A stretch of 64,000 nt of DNA from Burkholderiales bacterium (GTDB taxonomy: Bacteria; Pseudomonadota; Gammaproteobacteria; Burkholderiales; Burkholderiaceae_C). Positions 40,073-50,298 of this stretch are shown here, piece by piece. A program made the translations under genes and the position numbers. The stretch covers positions 14,900 through 78,899 of the forward strand of contig CANBSV010000003.1 of the NCBI GenBank assembly GCA_947372225.1, given 5' to 3'. The stretch's first letter is position 1; each line of letters begins with the position of its first letter. The notes below the pieces were generated by a model. It made no database searches. It was not told where the DNA came from and saw only the letters and a list, made by a program, of their open reading frames with translations.

Positions 40073-41758
40073 TCAGACTTCGGGCCGGGCGCGCACCACC
40101 GCCCCGACGGCCAGAACCAGCGCCAGCAGCCAGGCCCCATCGATGGCACCGCCGCCGCTCACGCTGGCCGGCTCGGTGGTCCGGGCCAGCGCCACCGCCG
40201 CGGACGCATCGAGCATGCCCGCGCCGCAGGTCGACGTGGTGCAGTAGCACTCGAGTTGCTCGATGGCAAAGCCGTTTTCATCGAACGTGGGCGCGTGGCA
40301 CAGCCCGACTTCCGGTGCCTCGCCAGTGGTGGGAAACGCCCGGGCCGAATCGCGCAGGAGCTTGCGAACCTCGTCGGGGTTGAACAACGGCTGCGCGGCC
40401 AGCATCAGCGCCGCCGTACCGGCCACCAGCGGGGCCGAAAAGCTGGTGCCGGCCGTGGCATTGGTGCCGTCGGTGTAGGCGTCCTCGGCGGCCACCGGGG
40501 TGGTCGTGCCGCTGTTGGTGGTGGTCAGCAGCGGGTACAGGCACTCGCCGGTCAGATTGACGCAGTTGCCGGCCGGCGCGCTCAGCGCAATCTCCGGGCC
40601 CAGATCGGAGTAGCCGACCTTGGAGCCCAAGTGGCGCAGACCGGCCACACCGATCACGCCCGGGCAGTTGGCCGGGGCGTTGACCTCACCCCCACTGGTG
40701 TTGCCGGCCGCAGCCACGACCACCACACCGGCCTGGTTGATTTCGCGGATCGCGTCCTGATAGGCGGCGCCACAAGGCCCCGCACCGCCCAGGCTCAGGT
40801 TGATGACGCGCGCCGGGTTGGGATTGGACGGCACACCCGCCACGCTCAGGCCCGCAGCCCAGCGCATGGCCGGGATGATGTCCGAGTCGAACCCGCCGCA
40901 TTTGCCCAGCACGCGCACCGGCAGCACCAGCACGTTGCCGCCGGGGCCCGTGATGCCGGCCATGCCGCGCGCGTTGTGGGTGATGGCGCCGATCAGGCCG
41001 GCGGTTTGCGTGCCGTGCCACGAACTGGCAGACACATCGGCCAGCGTGCAGCCCACCGTGTTGGCCGGGCCGTTCACATCGGCCTCGCTGACCCAGTCGC
41101 CGGGATCAGAGGGGTCGCTGTCGCGCCCTGGCGTGCCGTCGTTGTCAAGGAACGGATCGGTGACGAAGTCGTAGCCGGGCAGCAGGTTGCCGCCATCGCC
41201 AAAACGCCGCAGGTCGGGGTGATCGAAGCGCACCCCTGAATCGAGTACCGCCACCACGGTGCGCCGGGATTGGCCGGCCAGCCCCGTCCAGGCGCCTTCG
41301 ACGTTGATCGACGAGCGCTCATCGCCCAAGGGAGCGCGCAAATACCACTGACCCACGGCGGGTCCAGGCGCGCCCAACCCGCTGGCGTAGCGGGGATCAT
41401 CGGGCGCTGACAGCCGATGCCGTCGCTCGTCGGGAACGGCGTATTCGACCTCGCTGTCGCGCGCAAGCCGCTGTGCCAGTTGACGCGAATCGAGCCCGTG
41501 CGCCGTGACCACGCGGGTGCGCTCGGTGGGTCCGGCGCGCTCGCGCATGGCCATGCCCAGGCGGTGCGCCAGGCCCTGCACCTGCGATGGCTGCGTGGCG
41601 GTGTCAGGCGCATCGCTCGCGGCAGCAGGTGCCTTGAGCTTGACGATCACGCGCGCCGTCGCGGGGCTGGTCTGCGCCACCGCGGCGCTGCTGGCGAACC
41701 ACAGCGCCAGACCGCACAGCGCCAAACCATGTCGGAAGCGGGGCATCAAAAGTCGCAT
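40073..41758 (-). CDS. Secreted S8 subtilase with GlyGly-CTERM tail
   Basis: An exported serine protease. The 561 residues comprise a signal peptide (1-29, ending AVAQ), a propeptide of about 90 residues (I9-like, with VIVKLKAP and VEYAVPDERR), the subtilisin domain with Asp173 (VLDSGVRF), His248 (SWHGTQTAG) and Ser441 (GTSFSAP), and a C-terminal GlyGly-CTERM signal: SGGG (534-537), a hydrophobic helix and an Arg-containing end. Several cysteine pairs suggest disulphides. The rhombosortase at 58.3 kb is the expected processing enzyme. Confidence 0.93.
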   Translation of the reverse strand: MRLLMPRFRHGLALCGLALWFASSAAVAQTSPATARVIVKLKAPAAASDAPDTATQPSQVQGLAHRLGMAMRERAGPTERTRVVTAHGLDSRQLAQRLARDSEVEYAVPDERRHRLSAPDDPRYASGLGAPGPAVGQWYLRAPLGDERSSINVEGAWTGLAGQSRRTVVAVLDSGVRFDHPDLRRFGDGGNLLPGYDFVTDPFLDNDGTPGRDSDPSDPGDWVSEADVNGPANTVGCTLADVSASSWHGTQTAGLIGAITHNARGMAGITGPGGNVLVLPVRVLGKCGGFDSDIIPAMRWAAGLSVAGVPSNPNPARVINLSLGGAGPCGAAYQDAIREINQAGVVVVAAAGNTSGGEVNAPANCPGVIGVAGLRHLGSKVGYSDLGPEIALSAPAGNCVNLTGECLYPLLTTTNSGTTTPVAAEDAYTDGTNATAGTSFSAPLVAGTAALMLAAQPLFNPDEVRKLLRDSARAFPTTGEAPEVGLCHAPTFDENGFAIEQLECYCTTSTCGAGMLDASAAVALARTTEPASVSGGGAIDGAWLLALVLAVGAVVRARPEV

Positions 41759-41833
41759 GGTGGTTTCCGGCTAGGCCCAAAGCGGCCGCCGATGAGTGTC
41801 GGCGACGCACATCGCACTGAACCGCCGAAAAGC

Positions 41834-41851
41834 GGGCGGAATCGGCCGCCC
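41834..41851 (-). terminator. Intrinsic terminator of tkt-gap
   Basis: Perfect six-pair GC stem (41834-41839 with 41846-41851, six-base loop), followed on the minus strand by GCTTTTCGG. It lies 23 bases after the gap stop, between gap and the subtilase gene. Confidence 0.6.
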
Positions 41852-41874
41852 GACAGCGGCCTGACGCGTGAGGC

Positions 41875-42912
<1,038 letters not shown>

Positions 42913-44955
42913 TCAGCCGCGCAGCGCGCGCAGCACCGTGGCCGCCACGTTCTCGGCGGTGAAGCCGAAGTGCTTGAACAGCACCGGCGCGGGCGCCGAC
43001 TCGCCATAGGTGTCGATGCCCACGACCGCAGCGCAGCCGTACTTCCACCAGCCGTCGGTCACGCCCATCTCGACCGCAATGCGCGGCACGCCGCGGCCCT
43101 TGGCGTTGCACAGCATCACGCTGGACTGGTAGGCGCGGCTCTGGCGGTCGAAGACCGATGTGGATGGCATCGAGACCACGCGCACGGCCACCTTCTTGGC
43201 GGCCAGCAGTTGCTGCGCGTGCAGCGCCAGGCTGACCTCGGAGCCGGTGGCGATGATCACCGCCTGCGCCTTTTTCTTCAGCCCGACTTCGCTCGGCTCG
43301 GCCAGCACGTACCCGCCCTTGGAGATGTCGTCGAGGCCGCTCTTGGGCGCGTAGGGCAGGTTGTGCCGCGACAGGATCAGCGCGGTCGGGCGCTGGCGGT
43401 TTTCGAGCGCGCAAGCCCAGGCGATCGCGGTTTCGGCGGTGTCGGCCGGACGCCAGACATCGAGCCCCGGGATCAGCCTCAGCGACGCGGTGTGCTCCAC
43501 CGACTGGTGCGTCGGGCCGTCTTCACCCAGGCCGATGCTGTCGTGCGTGAACACGTGCACCACCCGCAGCTTCATGAGCGCGGCCATGCGCAGCGCGTTG
43601 CGGCTGTAGTCGCTGAAAGTCAGGAAGGTGCCGCCGTAGGGGATGAACCCGCCGTGCAGCGCCACGCCATTCATCACCGCGGCCATGCCGAACTCGCGCA
43701 CGCCGTAGTTGATGTGGCGCCCGCCGTTGCTCGAGCCATCCGTGCCAAAGCGCAGCGCCGGGGTGTGGCTGGTGTTGGTGAACACCGAACCGGTCAGATC
43801 GGCGCTGCCGCCGAGCAACTCGGGCAGCGCCCGGGTGAACGACTCGAGCGCCATCTGGCTCGCCTTGCGGCTGGCCACCGTGGCGGCCTGGGTGTGCGCG
43901 GTCAGCGCAGCGTCCACCGCCACCTGGGCAAAGTTCTTCGGCAGGTCACCGGCGACGCGACGCACGTACTCGAGCGCGAGTTCAGGGTGCGCCTTGCCGT
44001 AGGCCTCGAAGGCATCGACCCACTTCGTCTCGGCGGCCAGGCCGGTGTGGCGAGCGTCCCACTGCTCGTAGGCTTCTTCGGGGATCACGAAGGGCTCATG
44101 GCCCCAGCCGAGCGCTTCGCGGGTGAGCTTGATTTCTTCGGCGCCCAGCGCCTCGCCGTGTGCCTTGGCGGTGCCGGCGCGGTTGGGCGAACCCTTGCCG
44201 ATGGCTGTCTTGCAGCAGATCAGCGTGGGCTTGTCGGCCTGACGGGCCGTCGCGATGGCGGCATCGACCGCATCGGCATCGTGGCCGTCGACGTTGGCGA
44301 TCACGTTCCAGCCGCAAGCCGCGAAACGCTTGGGCGTGTCGTCGATGAACCATGGCGCCACCGCACCGTCGATGCTGATGCCGTTGTCGTCGTACAGCGC
44401 GATCAGCTTGTTGAGCCGCCACGCGCCGGCCAGCGCGCAGGCTTCGTGGCTGATGCCCTCCATCAGGCAACCGTCGCCCAGGAACACGTAGGTGTGGTGG
44501 TCGACGATGGCGTGACCGGGGCGGTTGAATTCAGCGGCCAGCAGTTTTTCTGCCAGCGCCATGCCCACTGCGTTGGTGAAGCCCTGGCCGAGTGGGCCGG
44601 TGGTGGTCTCGACACCTGGCGTCACACCGACTTCGGGGTGACCCGGCGTCTTGCTGTGCATCTGGCGGAAGTTGCGCAATTCGCTCATCGGCAGGTCATA
44701 GCCGGTGAGATGCAGCAACGAATAGATCAGCATCGACGCGTGTCCGTTGCTCAGCACGAAGCGATCGCGATCGGCCCAGTTCGGATTGCCCGGGTTGTGC
44801 TTGAGGTGCCGGCCCCACAACGCCACGGCCATCTCGGCCATGCCCATGGGCGCGCCGGGGTGGCCCGAGTTGGCCTGCTGCACGGCGTCCATGGTCAGGG
44901 CACGAATGGCGTTGGCCATCAGGGAGGTGTTTGTTTCTGACGCGTTGGCAGCCAT
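42913..44955 (-). CDS. tkt: Transketolase
   Basis: Thiamine-diphosphate enzyme moving two-carbon units between sugar phosphates. The 680 residues include the ThDP motif [20 protein letters not shown] (about 160-180, GDG...N-equivalent region), the [10 protein letters not shown] active-site stretch (about 470) and the normal N-terminal [20 protein letters not shown]. It is divergent from murU across 65 bases and forms an operon with gap. Confidence 0.96.
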   Translation of the reverse strand: MAANASETNTSLMANAIRALTMDAVQQANSGHPGAPMGMAEMAVALWGRHLKHNPGNPNWADRDRFVLSNGHASMLIYSLLHLTGYDLPMSELRNFRQMHSKTPGHPEVGVTPGVETTTGPLGQGFTNAVGMALAEKLLAAEFNRPGHAIVDHHTYVFLGDGCLMEGISHEACALAGAWRLNKLIALYDDNGISIDGAVAPWFIDDTPKRFAACGWNVIANVDGHDADAVDAAIATARQADKPTLICCKTAIGKGSPNRAGTAKAHGEALGAEEIKLTREALGWGHEPFVIPEEAYEQWDARHTGLAAETKWVDAFEAYGKAHPELALEYVRRVAGDLPKNFAQVAVDAALTAHTQAATVASRKASQMALESFTRALPELLGGSADLTGSVFTNTSHTPALRFGTDGSSNGGRHINYGVREFGMAAVMNGVALHGGFIPYGGTFLTFSDYSRNALRMAALMKLRVVHVFTHDSIGLGEDGPTHQSVEHTASLRLIPGLDVWRPADTAETAIAWACALENRQRPTALILSRHNLPYAPKSGLDDISKGGYVLAEPSEVGLKKKAQAVIIATGSEVSLALHAQQLLAAKKVAVRVVSMPSTSVFDRQSRAYQSSVMLCNAKGRGVPRIAVEMGVTDGWWKYGCAAVVGIDTYGESAPAPVLFKHFGFTAENVAATVLRALRG

Positions 44956-45020
44956 GCGGATCCCTGAGTTGACGAGTGAGGAAAACCCCTGATTTTAGGC
45001 CGCGCTCGATAATCCGGGCC

Positions 45021-45776
45021 ATGTCGATGCCGCCGGCAAGCGCCGAAATTCGCCCTCTCAAAGCCATCGTGCTGGCCGCCGGCCGCGGCGAGCGGATGCG
45101 CCCGCTGACCGACGTCACACCCAAACCCTTGCTGAAGGTTCACGGCAAGCCGCTGATCGAGTGGCACCTGGAAGCACTGGCTCGTGACGGTGTGCGCGAG
45201 GTGGTGGTCAACGGCGCCTGGCTGGAGCAGCAGCTCGTCGACACCCTGGGCGACGGCTCGCGCTTCGGCCTTTCAATTGGCTATTCGCTGGAAGGCCGCG
45301 ACCACGGCGCTGCACTCGAAACCGCAGGCGGCATTGCCAAGGCGCTGCCCTTGCTGTGCGATGCGACGAAAGCCTTCGGCGACGACGCGTTCTGGGTGGT
45401 CTCCGGAGACATCTACATCCCCGGCTTTCGCTTCGATGCCGCGGTGGCGCGCCGCTTTGCCTCGGGTGAGCGGTTGGCGCACCTGTGGCTGGTCGACAAC
45501 CCGCCGTACCACCCTACGGGCGACTTCGGGCTCGACGCCCGGGGCATGGCGCTGTCAGGTGAGGCCGCGGCCGACGGCGATCGCTGGACCTACGCCAACA
45601 TCGCCTTGTGCCGCGCCGGCCTGCTGGCGTCGGTCACACCCGGCAGCCGCGCGGCGCTCGGGCCGCTGCTGCACCGAGCCATGCAAGAGCGGCGCATCAG
45701 TGCCGAGTTGTGGCGCGGGGCGTGGGAAAACGTGGGCACGCCGGCGCAGCTCGGCGCCTTGAACGCGACCACCTGA
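45021..45776 (+). CDS. murU: Nucleotidyltransferase, likely MurNAc-1-phosphate uridylyltransferase
   Basis: A sugar-1-phosphate nucleotidyltransferase. The 251-residue protein opens with KAIVLAAGRGERMRPLTDVTPKPLL, the signature of this superfamily, and has the FWVVSGDIYIPG metal-binding stretch (about 130). Its length without a left-handed helix domain and its place near pepP and ubiH fit MurU, which makes UDP-MurNAc in peptidoglycan recycling; AmpG at 14 kb is in the same pathway. The partner kinase gene amgK is not adjacent. ATG at 45027 is an alternative start. Confidence 0.8.
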   Translation: MSMPPASAEIRPLKAIVLAAGRGERMRPLTDVTPKPLLKVHGKPLIEWHLEALARDGVREVVVNGAWLEQQLVDTLGDGSRFGLSIGYSLEGRDHGAALETAGGIAKALPLLCDATKAFGDDAFWVVSGDIYIPGFRFDAAVARRFASGERLAHLWLVDNPPYHPTGDFGLDARGMALSGEAAADGDRWTYANIALCRAGLLASVTPGSRAALGPLLHRAMQERRISAELWRGAWENVGTPAQLGALNATT

Positions 45777-45782
45777 GGCCGC

Positions 45783-46886
45783 TCAGGCCGTCGGCATGTC
45801 AATCACGCCAGGGCCGCGGTTGACCTCGACCGACACGTGCACCAGTGACGGGTAGCCCGCCAGCCGCGCGCGGTAATCGGCCGGCGACAGCGGCACTGCC
45901 GCCACCACGCAAACGATCACCGCATGGTGCTGCCGGCCGACGCGCCACAAGTGCAGATCAGCCACCCGCGCATCCGCATCGGACTCGATCGCCTCGCGAA
46001 TCTGCACGGTGAGCGGGTGGTCCATCTCGCGGTCGAGCAACACCGCGCCGGTCTCGCGCATCAGCCCGAACGCCCACACGCCGATCACCACCGCACCGAG
46101 CACGCCCACCAAAGGGTCGAGCCACCACCAGCCCAGCCACAGCGCCGCGCACAGCGCCGCGATCGCCAGCACCGAGGTCAGCGCGTCGGCGAGCACGTGC
46201 ACATAGGCGGCGCGCAGATTCAGGTCTTTTCCGGCCGGGGGCTTCGCCGAGGCCGCGGCGTCACCCTGGGCCTGATGGTGGGCGTGGGCGTGGGCGTGGC
46301 CGTGCGAGTGACCGTGTCCATGCCCCTGAGCGCGCGAATGCGGCTGGTGCTTGCCGTCGGAGTGTGCGTGGTGACCATGTGCGTGTCCGTGGCCATCGTC
46401 GCCCTCGCCCTCGCCCGCGTGTGCGTCGGCGCAGTGCAACAGCCACGCCGACAGCAAGTTGACCAGCAGGCCGATCACCGCCACCCACAACGCGGTGCCG
46501 GCGGCGATCGGCTCGGCGCGCCACAGCCGCATCGCCGACTCGAACGTGATCCCCACGGCCACCAGTGCCAGCACCAGCGCGCTGGCAAAGCCGCCCAGCA
46601 CCTCGATCTTCCAGGTGCCAAACGCGTAGCGGGGATCGCCCGCGTGTCGCCGCGCCAAGGCATAGGCCGCAGCGGCCACCCCCAGCGCCAGCGAGTGCGT
46701 GCCCATGTGCCAGCCGTCGGCGAGCAGCGCCATCGAGCCGGTCCACCATCCGCCCACGATCTCGGCCACCATGGTGATCAGCGTCACCGCAAGCACCACA
46801 CGGGTGCTGGCCTCGCCTCGGCGGTTGCCACTGTCAAAGGCGTGCTCGTGGGCCCACGCGCTGAGGTCGTGTTCTGGGGACGTCAT
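45783..46886 (-). CDS. dmeF: Cation diffusion facilitator exporter, DmeF type
   Basis: Exports divalent metals such as Co2+, Ni2+ or Zn2+ from the cytoplasm in exchange for protons. The 367 residues have six membrane segments with the metal-site motifs ALLADGWHMGTHS (about 55-67) and VHVLADALTS (about 235), and a long histidine-rich cytoplasmic loop (about 160-212, many HGH and HAH units). A C-terminal ferredoxin-like domain follows. The ATG at 46886 begins the conserved part. It converges on murU and diverges from pepP. Confidence 0.88.
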   Translation of the reverse strand: MTSPEHDLSAWAHEHAFDSGNRRGEASTRVVLAVTLITMVAEIVGGWWTGSMALLADGWHMGTHSLALGVAAAAYALARRHAGDPRYAFGTWKIEVLGGFASALVLALVAVGITFESAMRLWRAEPIAAGTALWVAVIGLLVNLLSAWLLHCADAHAGEGEGDDGHGHAHGHHAHSDGKHQPHSRAQGHGHGHSHGHAHAHAHHQAQGDAAASAKPPAGKDLNLRAAYVHVLADALTSVLAIAALCAALWLGWWWLDPLVGVLGAVVIGVWAFGLMRETGAVLLDREMDHPLTVQIREAIESDADARVADLHLWRVGRQHHAVIVCVVAAVPLSPADYRARLAGYPSLVHVSVEVNRGPGVIDMPTA

Positions 46887-47007
46887 GGGCGATTCCTGGT
46901 GGTGGCTGTCATTCGGTGTCTTCACATCAAGCTGGTGCCGCTTTTTCACAGAGCAAGGGCAACGCGCACCATGCCCGCTGTCCGGCATCCTATGCGGCAC
47001 GCGTGGC

Positions 47008-47013
47008 TATAGT
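47008..47013 (+). promoter_or_regulatory. Candidate minus-10 giving a leaderless pepP mRNA
   Basis: TATAGT matches five of six consensus positions. With the usual spacing transcription would begin at 47020, which is the A of the pepP ATG. No Shine-Dalgarno precedes that ATG. The minus-35 zone (46985-46990) is poor. Confidence 0.4.
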
Positions 47014-47019
47014 CGATTC

Positions 47020-48405
47020 ATGACGACCTCCAGCTTCATCGCGCGGCGCGCCCATCTGGCGCAACTGCTGCAAGCCCACGGCGGCGGCGTGGCCTTGCTG
47101 CCCACCGCACCCGAGCGACAGCGCAACTCGGACACCGATCACCCGTATCGCCACGACAGCCATTTCCACTACCTGAGCGGCTTCAACGAGCCTGAGGCAT
47201 TGCTGCTGCTGCGCAGCGATGGACACACCACGCTGTTTTGCCGTCCCAGCCACCCCGAACGCGAGATCTGGGACGGTCGACGGCTCGGGGTCGAGGCTGC
47301 TCCTCAGGCGCTGGGTGTCGATGCCGCGCTGCCGGTCGAGGCCCTCGACGACACGATGGTCTCTTTGCTGGCCGACCAGCGCGCCATCTGGTTTCCTTTC
47401 GGCCGCGGGCCTGAGCTGCACACCCGCGTGGCGGGCTGGGTAGCCCGAGTGCGTTCGCGCGAGCGCAGCGGCATCGAATGCCCGACCGAGCTGCACGACC
47501 TGCATCCGCTGGTGGCCGAGATGCGGCTGCACAAGGACGCGAGCGAGCTGGCGACCATGCGCCGTGCCGCCACCATCTCGGCCGGCGCGCACCTGCGCGC
47601 GATGCGCTACTGCGCGCAGCGCTTTCGCGAAGGCGCCACGGCCGTGGCCGAGTACGAGATCGAGGCCGAACTGCTGCACGAGTTCCGCCGCCTCGGATCA
47701 CAAAGCCCGGCCTACCCGAGCATCGTGGCGGCGGGCGCGAATGCGTGCGTGCTGCACCACGCGGCCGGCAACACCCGACTTCACAGCGGCGAGCTGTGCC
47801 TGATCGACGCGGGCTGCGAGCTCGACGGCTATGCCAGCGATGTCACCCGGTGCTTTCCCGCCAACGGCCGCTTCACCGCGCCGCAGCGCACGCTGTACGA
47901 GCTGGTGCTGGCGGCACAGCAAGCGGCCATCGGCGCCACGCGCCCCGGACTGCGCCAGCGCGACGCACACCATGCGGCCGTGCGTGTGCTGGCGCAAGGC
48001 ATGCTCGATGTGGGACTGCTGTCGCGAGACACCCACGGCGATGTCGATGCGGTGATCGAAAGCGCGTCCTACCGCCAGTTCTACATGCACGGCACCGGCC
48101 ACTGGCTCGGCCGCGATGTGCACGACGTGGGCGACTACATGGCGCTTGATGAAGCGCCCGTCGAGCAGCCCGATGGGCTGGGCGGCACCGTGGTCAAGCG
48201 GCCGTCGCGCGTGCTGCGACCCGGCATGGTGGTGACGCTTGAGCCGGGGCTTTACGTGCGCCCGGCCGAGGGCGTGCCGGAGGCGTTCTGGAACATCGGC
48301 ATACGCATCGAGGACGATGCGGTGGTCACCGAAAGTGGCTGCGAGCTGATCAGCCGCGGCGTGCCGGTCGAAGCCGATGCGATCGAAGCCTGGATGCGCG
48401 GCTGA
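47020..48405 (+). CDS. pepP: Xaa-Pro aminopeptidase (aminopeptidase P)
   Basis: Removes the N-terminal residue when the next is proline; a cytoplasmic dimanganese enzyme. The 461 residues have the AMP N-terminal domain (about 1-165, with SDTDHPYRHDSHFHYLSGF) and the M24 pita-bread fold. Metal ligands are visible: Asp pair in LIDAGCELDGYASDVTR (about 263-274), His in HGTGHWLGRDVHD (about 355) and Glu in TLEPGLYV and GIRIEDD. The ATG at 47020 has no Shine-Dalgarno. Confidence 0.95.
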   Translation: MTTSSFIARRAHLAQLLQAHGGGVALLPTAPERQRNSDTDHPYRHDSHFHYLSGFNEPEALLLLRSDGHTTLFCRPSHPEREIWDGRRLGVEAAPQALGVDAALPVEALDDTMVSLLADQRAIWFPFGRGPELHTRVAGWVARVRSRERSGIECPTELHDLHPLVAEMRLHKDASELATMRRAATISAGAHLRAMRYCAQRFREGATAVAEYEIEAELLHEFRRLGSQSPAYPSIVAAGANACVLHHAAGNTRLHSGELCLIDAGCELDGYASDVTRCFPANGRFTAPQRTLYELVLAAQQAAIGATRPGLRQRDAHHAAVRVLAQGMLDVGLLSRDTHGDVDAVIESASYRQFYMHGTGHWLGRDVHDVGDYMALDEAPVEQPDGLGGTVVKRPSRVLRPGMVVTLEPGLYVRPAEGVPEAFWNIGIRIEDDAVVTESGCELISRGVPVEADAIEAWMRG

Positions 48406-48429
48406 GCCTGACGGATCCCCTTGAAGCCG

Positions 48430-49695
48430 ATGTCTGCACAGCCTGACGATCCGGCCGCGCCCCGCGCCCCGCGACTCGCGGTGGTCGGCGCCGGACCGGT
48501 GGGTCTGTCGCTGGCACTGCATGCCGCGCGCAGCCTGCCGCAGCTGCACATCAGCGTGTTTGACACGCGAGCCATCGATGCCGACGTGTCGGTCGACCCG
48601 CGCACGCTGGCGATGTCGCTGGGCAGCGTGCAGTTGCTGCAGCGGCTGGGCGCGTGGCCTGGCGATCTGGCGCAGCCCATCACCGAAGTGCATGTGTCGC
48701 AGCAGGGGACGTCGCTCGAAGGCCTGCTCGGCCATCGCCTGGGCGCCTGGGTGAATGAGCCACATGTGCGCATCGAGGCCGCCGAAGTCGGCGTGCCGAT
48801 GCTCGGTGCGGTGCTGTCGTATGGAGCGGTCACCAGCGCGCTGCAAAAAGCCTGGCTGCGCATGAGCGAGGCCGAGCCCGAGCGCCTGATCAACCGCTTT
48901 TCGACACCGGTGCGATCGCTCAAGCCGCTCGAGGGTCCGAGCGGTCCCGGCGTGGAACTCGATGCGGACATCGCCGAGGCGTTCGATCTGGCGGTGATCG
49001 CCGAGGGCGGGGTGTTTGCCGATCAGGCGCGCAAGGCCATCAACCGCGACTACGGTCAGGTCGCCTGGGTGGGCCGCGTCACGATCGATGGCGCACGCAG
49101 CGGCGCGGCCTACGAGCGCTTCACCCGCCACGGACCGGCGGCGCTGCTGCCGCTGGGACCGGGACGCGCCGCGTTGGTGTGGTGTGTCGATGTGCGCGAC
49201 GACCCGGTAGCGCCACTCAACGATGAGCAGCGCTGCACGGTGCTCAACACCATCTTCCCGGCCGAGGTCGGACGCATCACATCGGTCTCACCGCTCAAGC
49301 GTTTCCCGCTGGGGCTGAACGCCGAGCGCACGCTGATTGACCGCAACGAGGTCAACGGAAAGCGTGTACCGGGACGCACGGTGCGCATCGGCAACGCCGC
49401 ACAGACGTTGCACCCGGTGGCAGGCCAGGGCCTGAACCTGGGCTTGCGCGACGCCTTCGTGCTGGTGCGCGAACTCGCGCGGCACGCCGACATCGACCGC
49501 TCGCTGCGCGGGCTCGAGTGGCAACGCGCGCCGGACCGCTGGTCGACCATCATCGCCACCGATTTCCTGGCACGCAGCTTCACCTGGCAGCTGCCCGGTG
49601 CGGGCGCGGCGCGCGGGCTCGGGCTGGCCGCGCTGCAGGCGATTTCGCCGCTCAAATCGGCCCTGACGCGGCAGATGATGTTCGGCCGGCGCTGA
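48430..49695 (+). CDS. ubiH: UbiH/UbiF-type FAD monooxygenase
   Basis: Aromatic ring hydroxylase, most likely for ubiquinone synthesis. The 421 residues show FAD motifs: GxGxxG in VVGAGPVGLSLALHAA (about 17-32), the RTLAMS stretch near 58, and IGNAAQTLHPVAGQGLNLGLRDA (about 318-340). Which ring position it hydroxylates is not clear. It follows pepP by 24 bases, the usual pepP-ubiH order. ATG at 48430 is preferred to the TTG three codons upstream. Confidence 0.88.
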   Translation: MSAQPDDPAAPRAPRLAVVGAGPVGLSLALHAARSLPQLHISVFDTRAIDADVSVDPRTLAMSLGSVQLLQRLGAWPGDLAQPITEVHVSQQGTSLEGLLGHRLGAWVNEPHVRIEAAEVGVPMLGAVLSYGAVTSALQKAWLRMSEAEPERLINRFSTPVRSLKPLEGPSGPGVELDADIAEAFDLAVIAEGGVFADQARKAINRDYGQVAWVGRVTIDGARSGAAYERFTRHGPAALLPLGPGRAALVWCVDVRDDPVAPLNDEQRCTVLNTIFPAEVGRITSVSPLKRFPLGLNAERTLIDRNEVNGKRVPGRTVRIGNAAQTLHPVAGQGLNLGLRDAFVLVRELARHADIDRSLRGLEWQRAPDRWSTIIATDFLARSFTWQLPGAGAARGLGLAALQAISPLKSALTRQMMFGRR

Positions 49696-49815
49696 GCACC
49701 AGCGGCCGATGCCATTCACGTGAAAGCCATCACGCGAATGGCGGGCGCCGGGCTGCCCCGGCGCAGATGCCTGGCGGTAGATTCATCGTGCCCCCAGCTC
49801 TTGCGGTGGACCTCC

Positions 49816-50298
49816 ATGGCTCAACCTGTTGCTGCTCCATCTCAACTGAAGGCCTCACAGGGCAACAGTGATCGGCTGATGGGCGCCTGTGTGCTGGCGT
49901 TCGTGATCGCGCTGCTCGGCTTGCCGACGGCCGTGGCGCTGGGGACCTCCTGGGTCGAAATTGCTGGCTCGACCCATGCCGCACGGCAAGCGCCTTCATG
50001 GGTTCAATCCGAGTCCGTGCGCGCGACCACCAGCGACGGCACCGCAGTGCTGGCGCGAGTGGCCATCGATGCCGGCAACGCGGCCACCCGCAACACCCTG
50101 GAGCAAGAGTGGTTGCAAGTGGCGCTGTTGCTGCAAAACAGTGTGGCCTCGCATCCGCATCAGGAGGTCGTCGGCACCAGCGGCTTCAGGCTGCTGTCGG
50201 CCGACATGCGCGATCGGCTCAATGGCTTTCTGGCGTCGCGGCGGGTCGAACCGGTGCGCGACGTGATCGTTCAGGATCTGGTGGTCAATCAGCTCTAG
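49816..50298 (+). CDS. Single-pass membrane protein, FliL-like architecture
   Basis: Not recognised with certainty. The 160 residues have one membrane segment (about 21-43), then a 115-residue domain whose order (DGTAVLARVAIDAGN, a central helix with LLLQNSVASH, LSADMRDRLNGFLA, and the closing strand PVRDVIVQDLVV) resembles the FliL/stomatin-like fold. No flagellar genes are nearby. The stop codon shares a CTAG with the stop of the convergent amidase gene. Confidence 0.6.
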   Translation: MAQPVAAPSQLKASQGNSDRLMGACVLAFVIALLGLPTAVALGTSWVEIAGSTHAARQAPSWVQSESVRATTSDGTAVLARVAIDAGNAATRNTLEQEWLQVALLLQNSVASHPHQEVVGTSGFRLLSADMRDRLNGFLASRRVEPVRDVIVQDLVVNQL

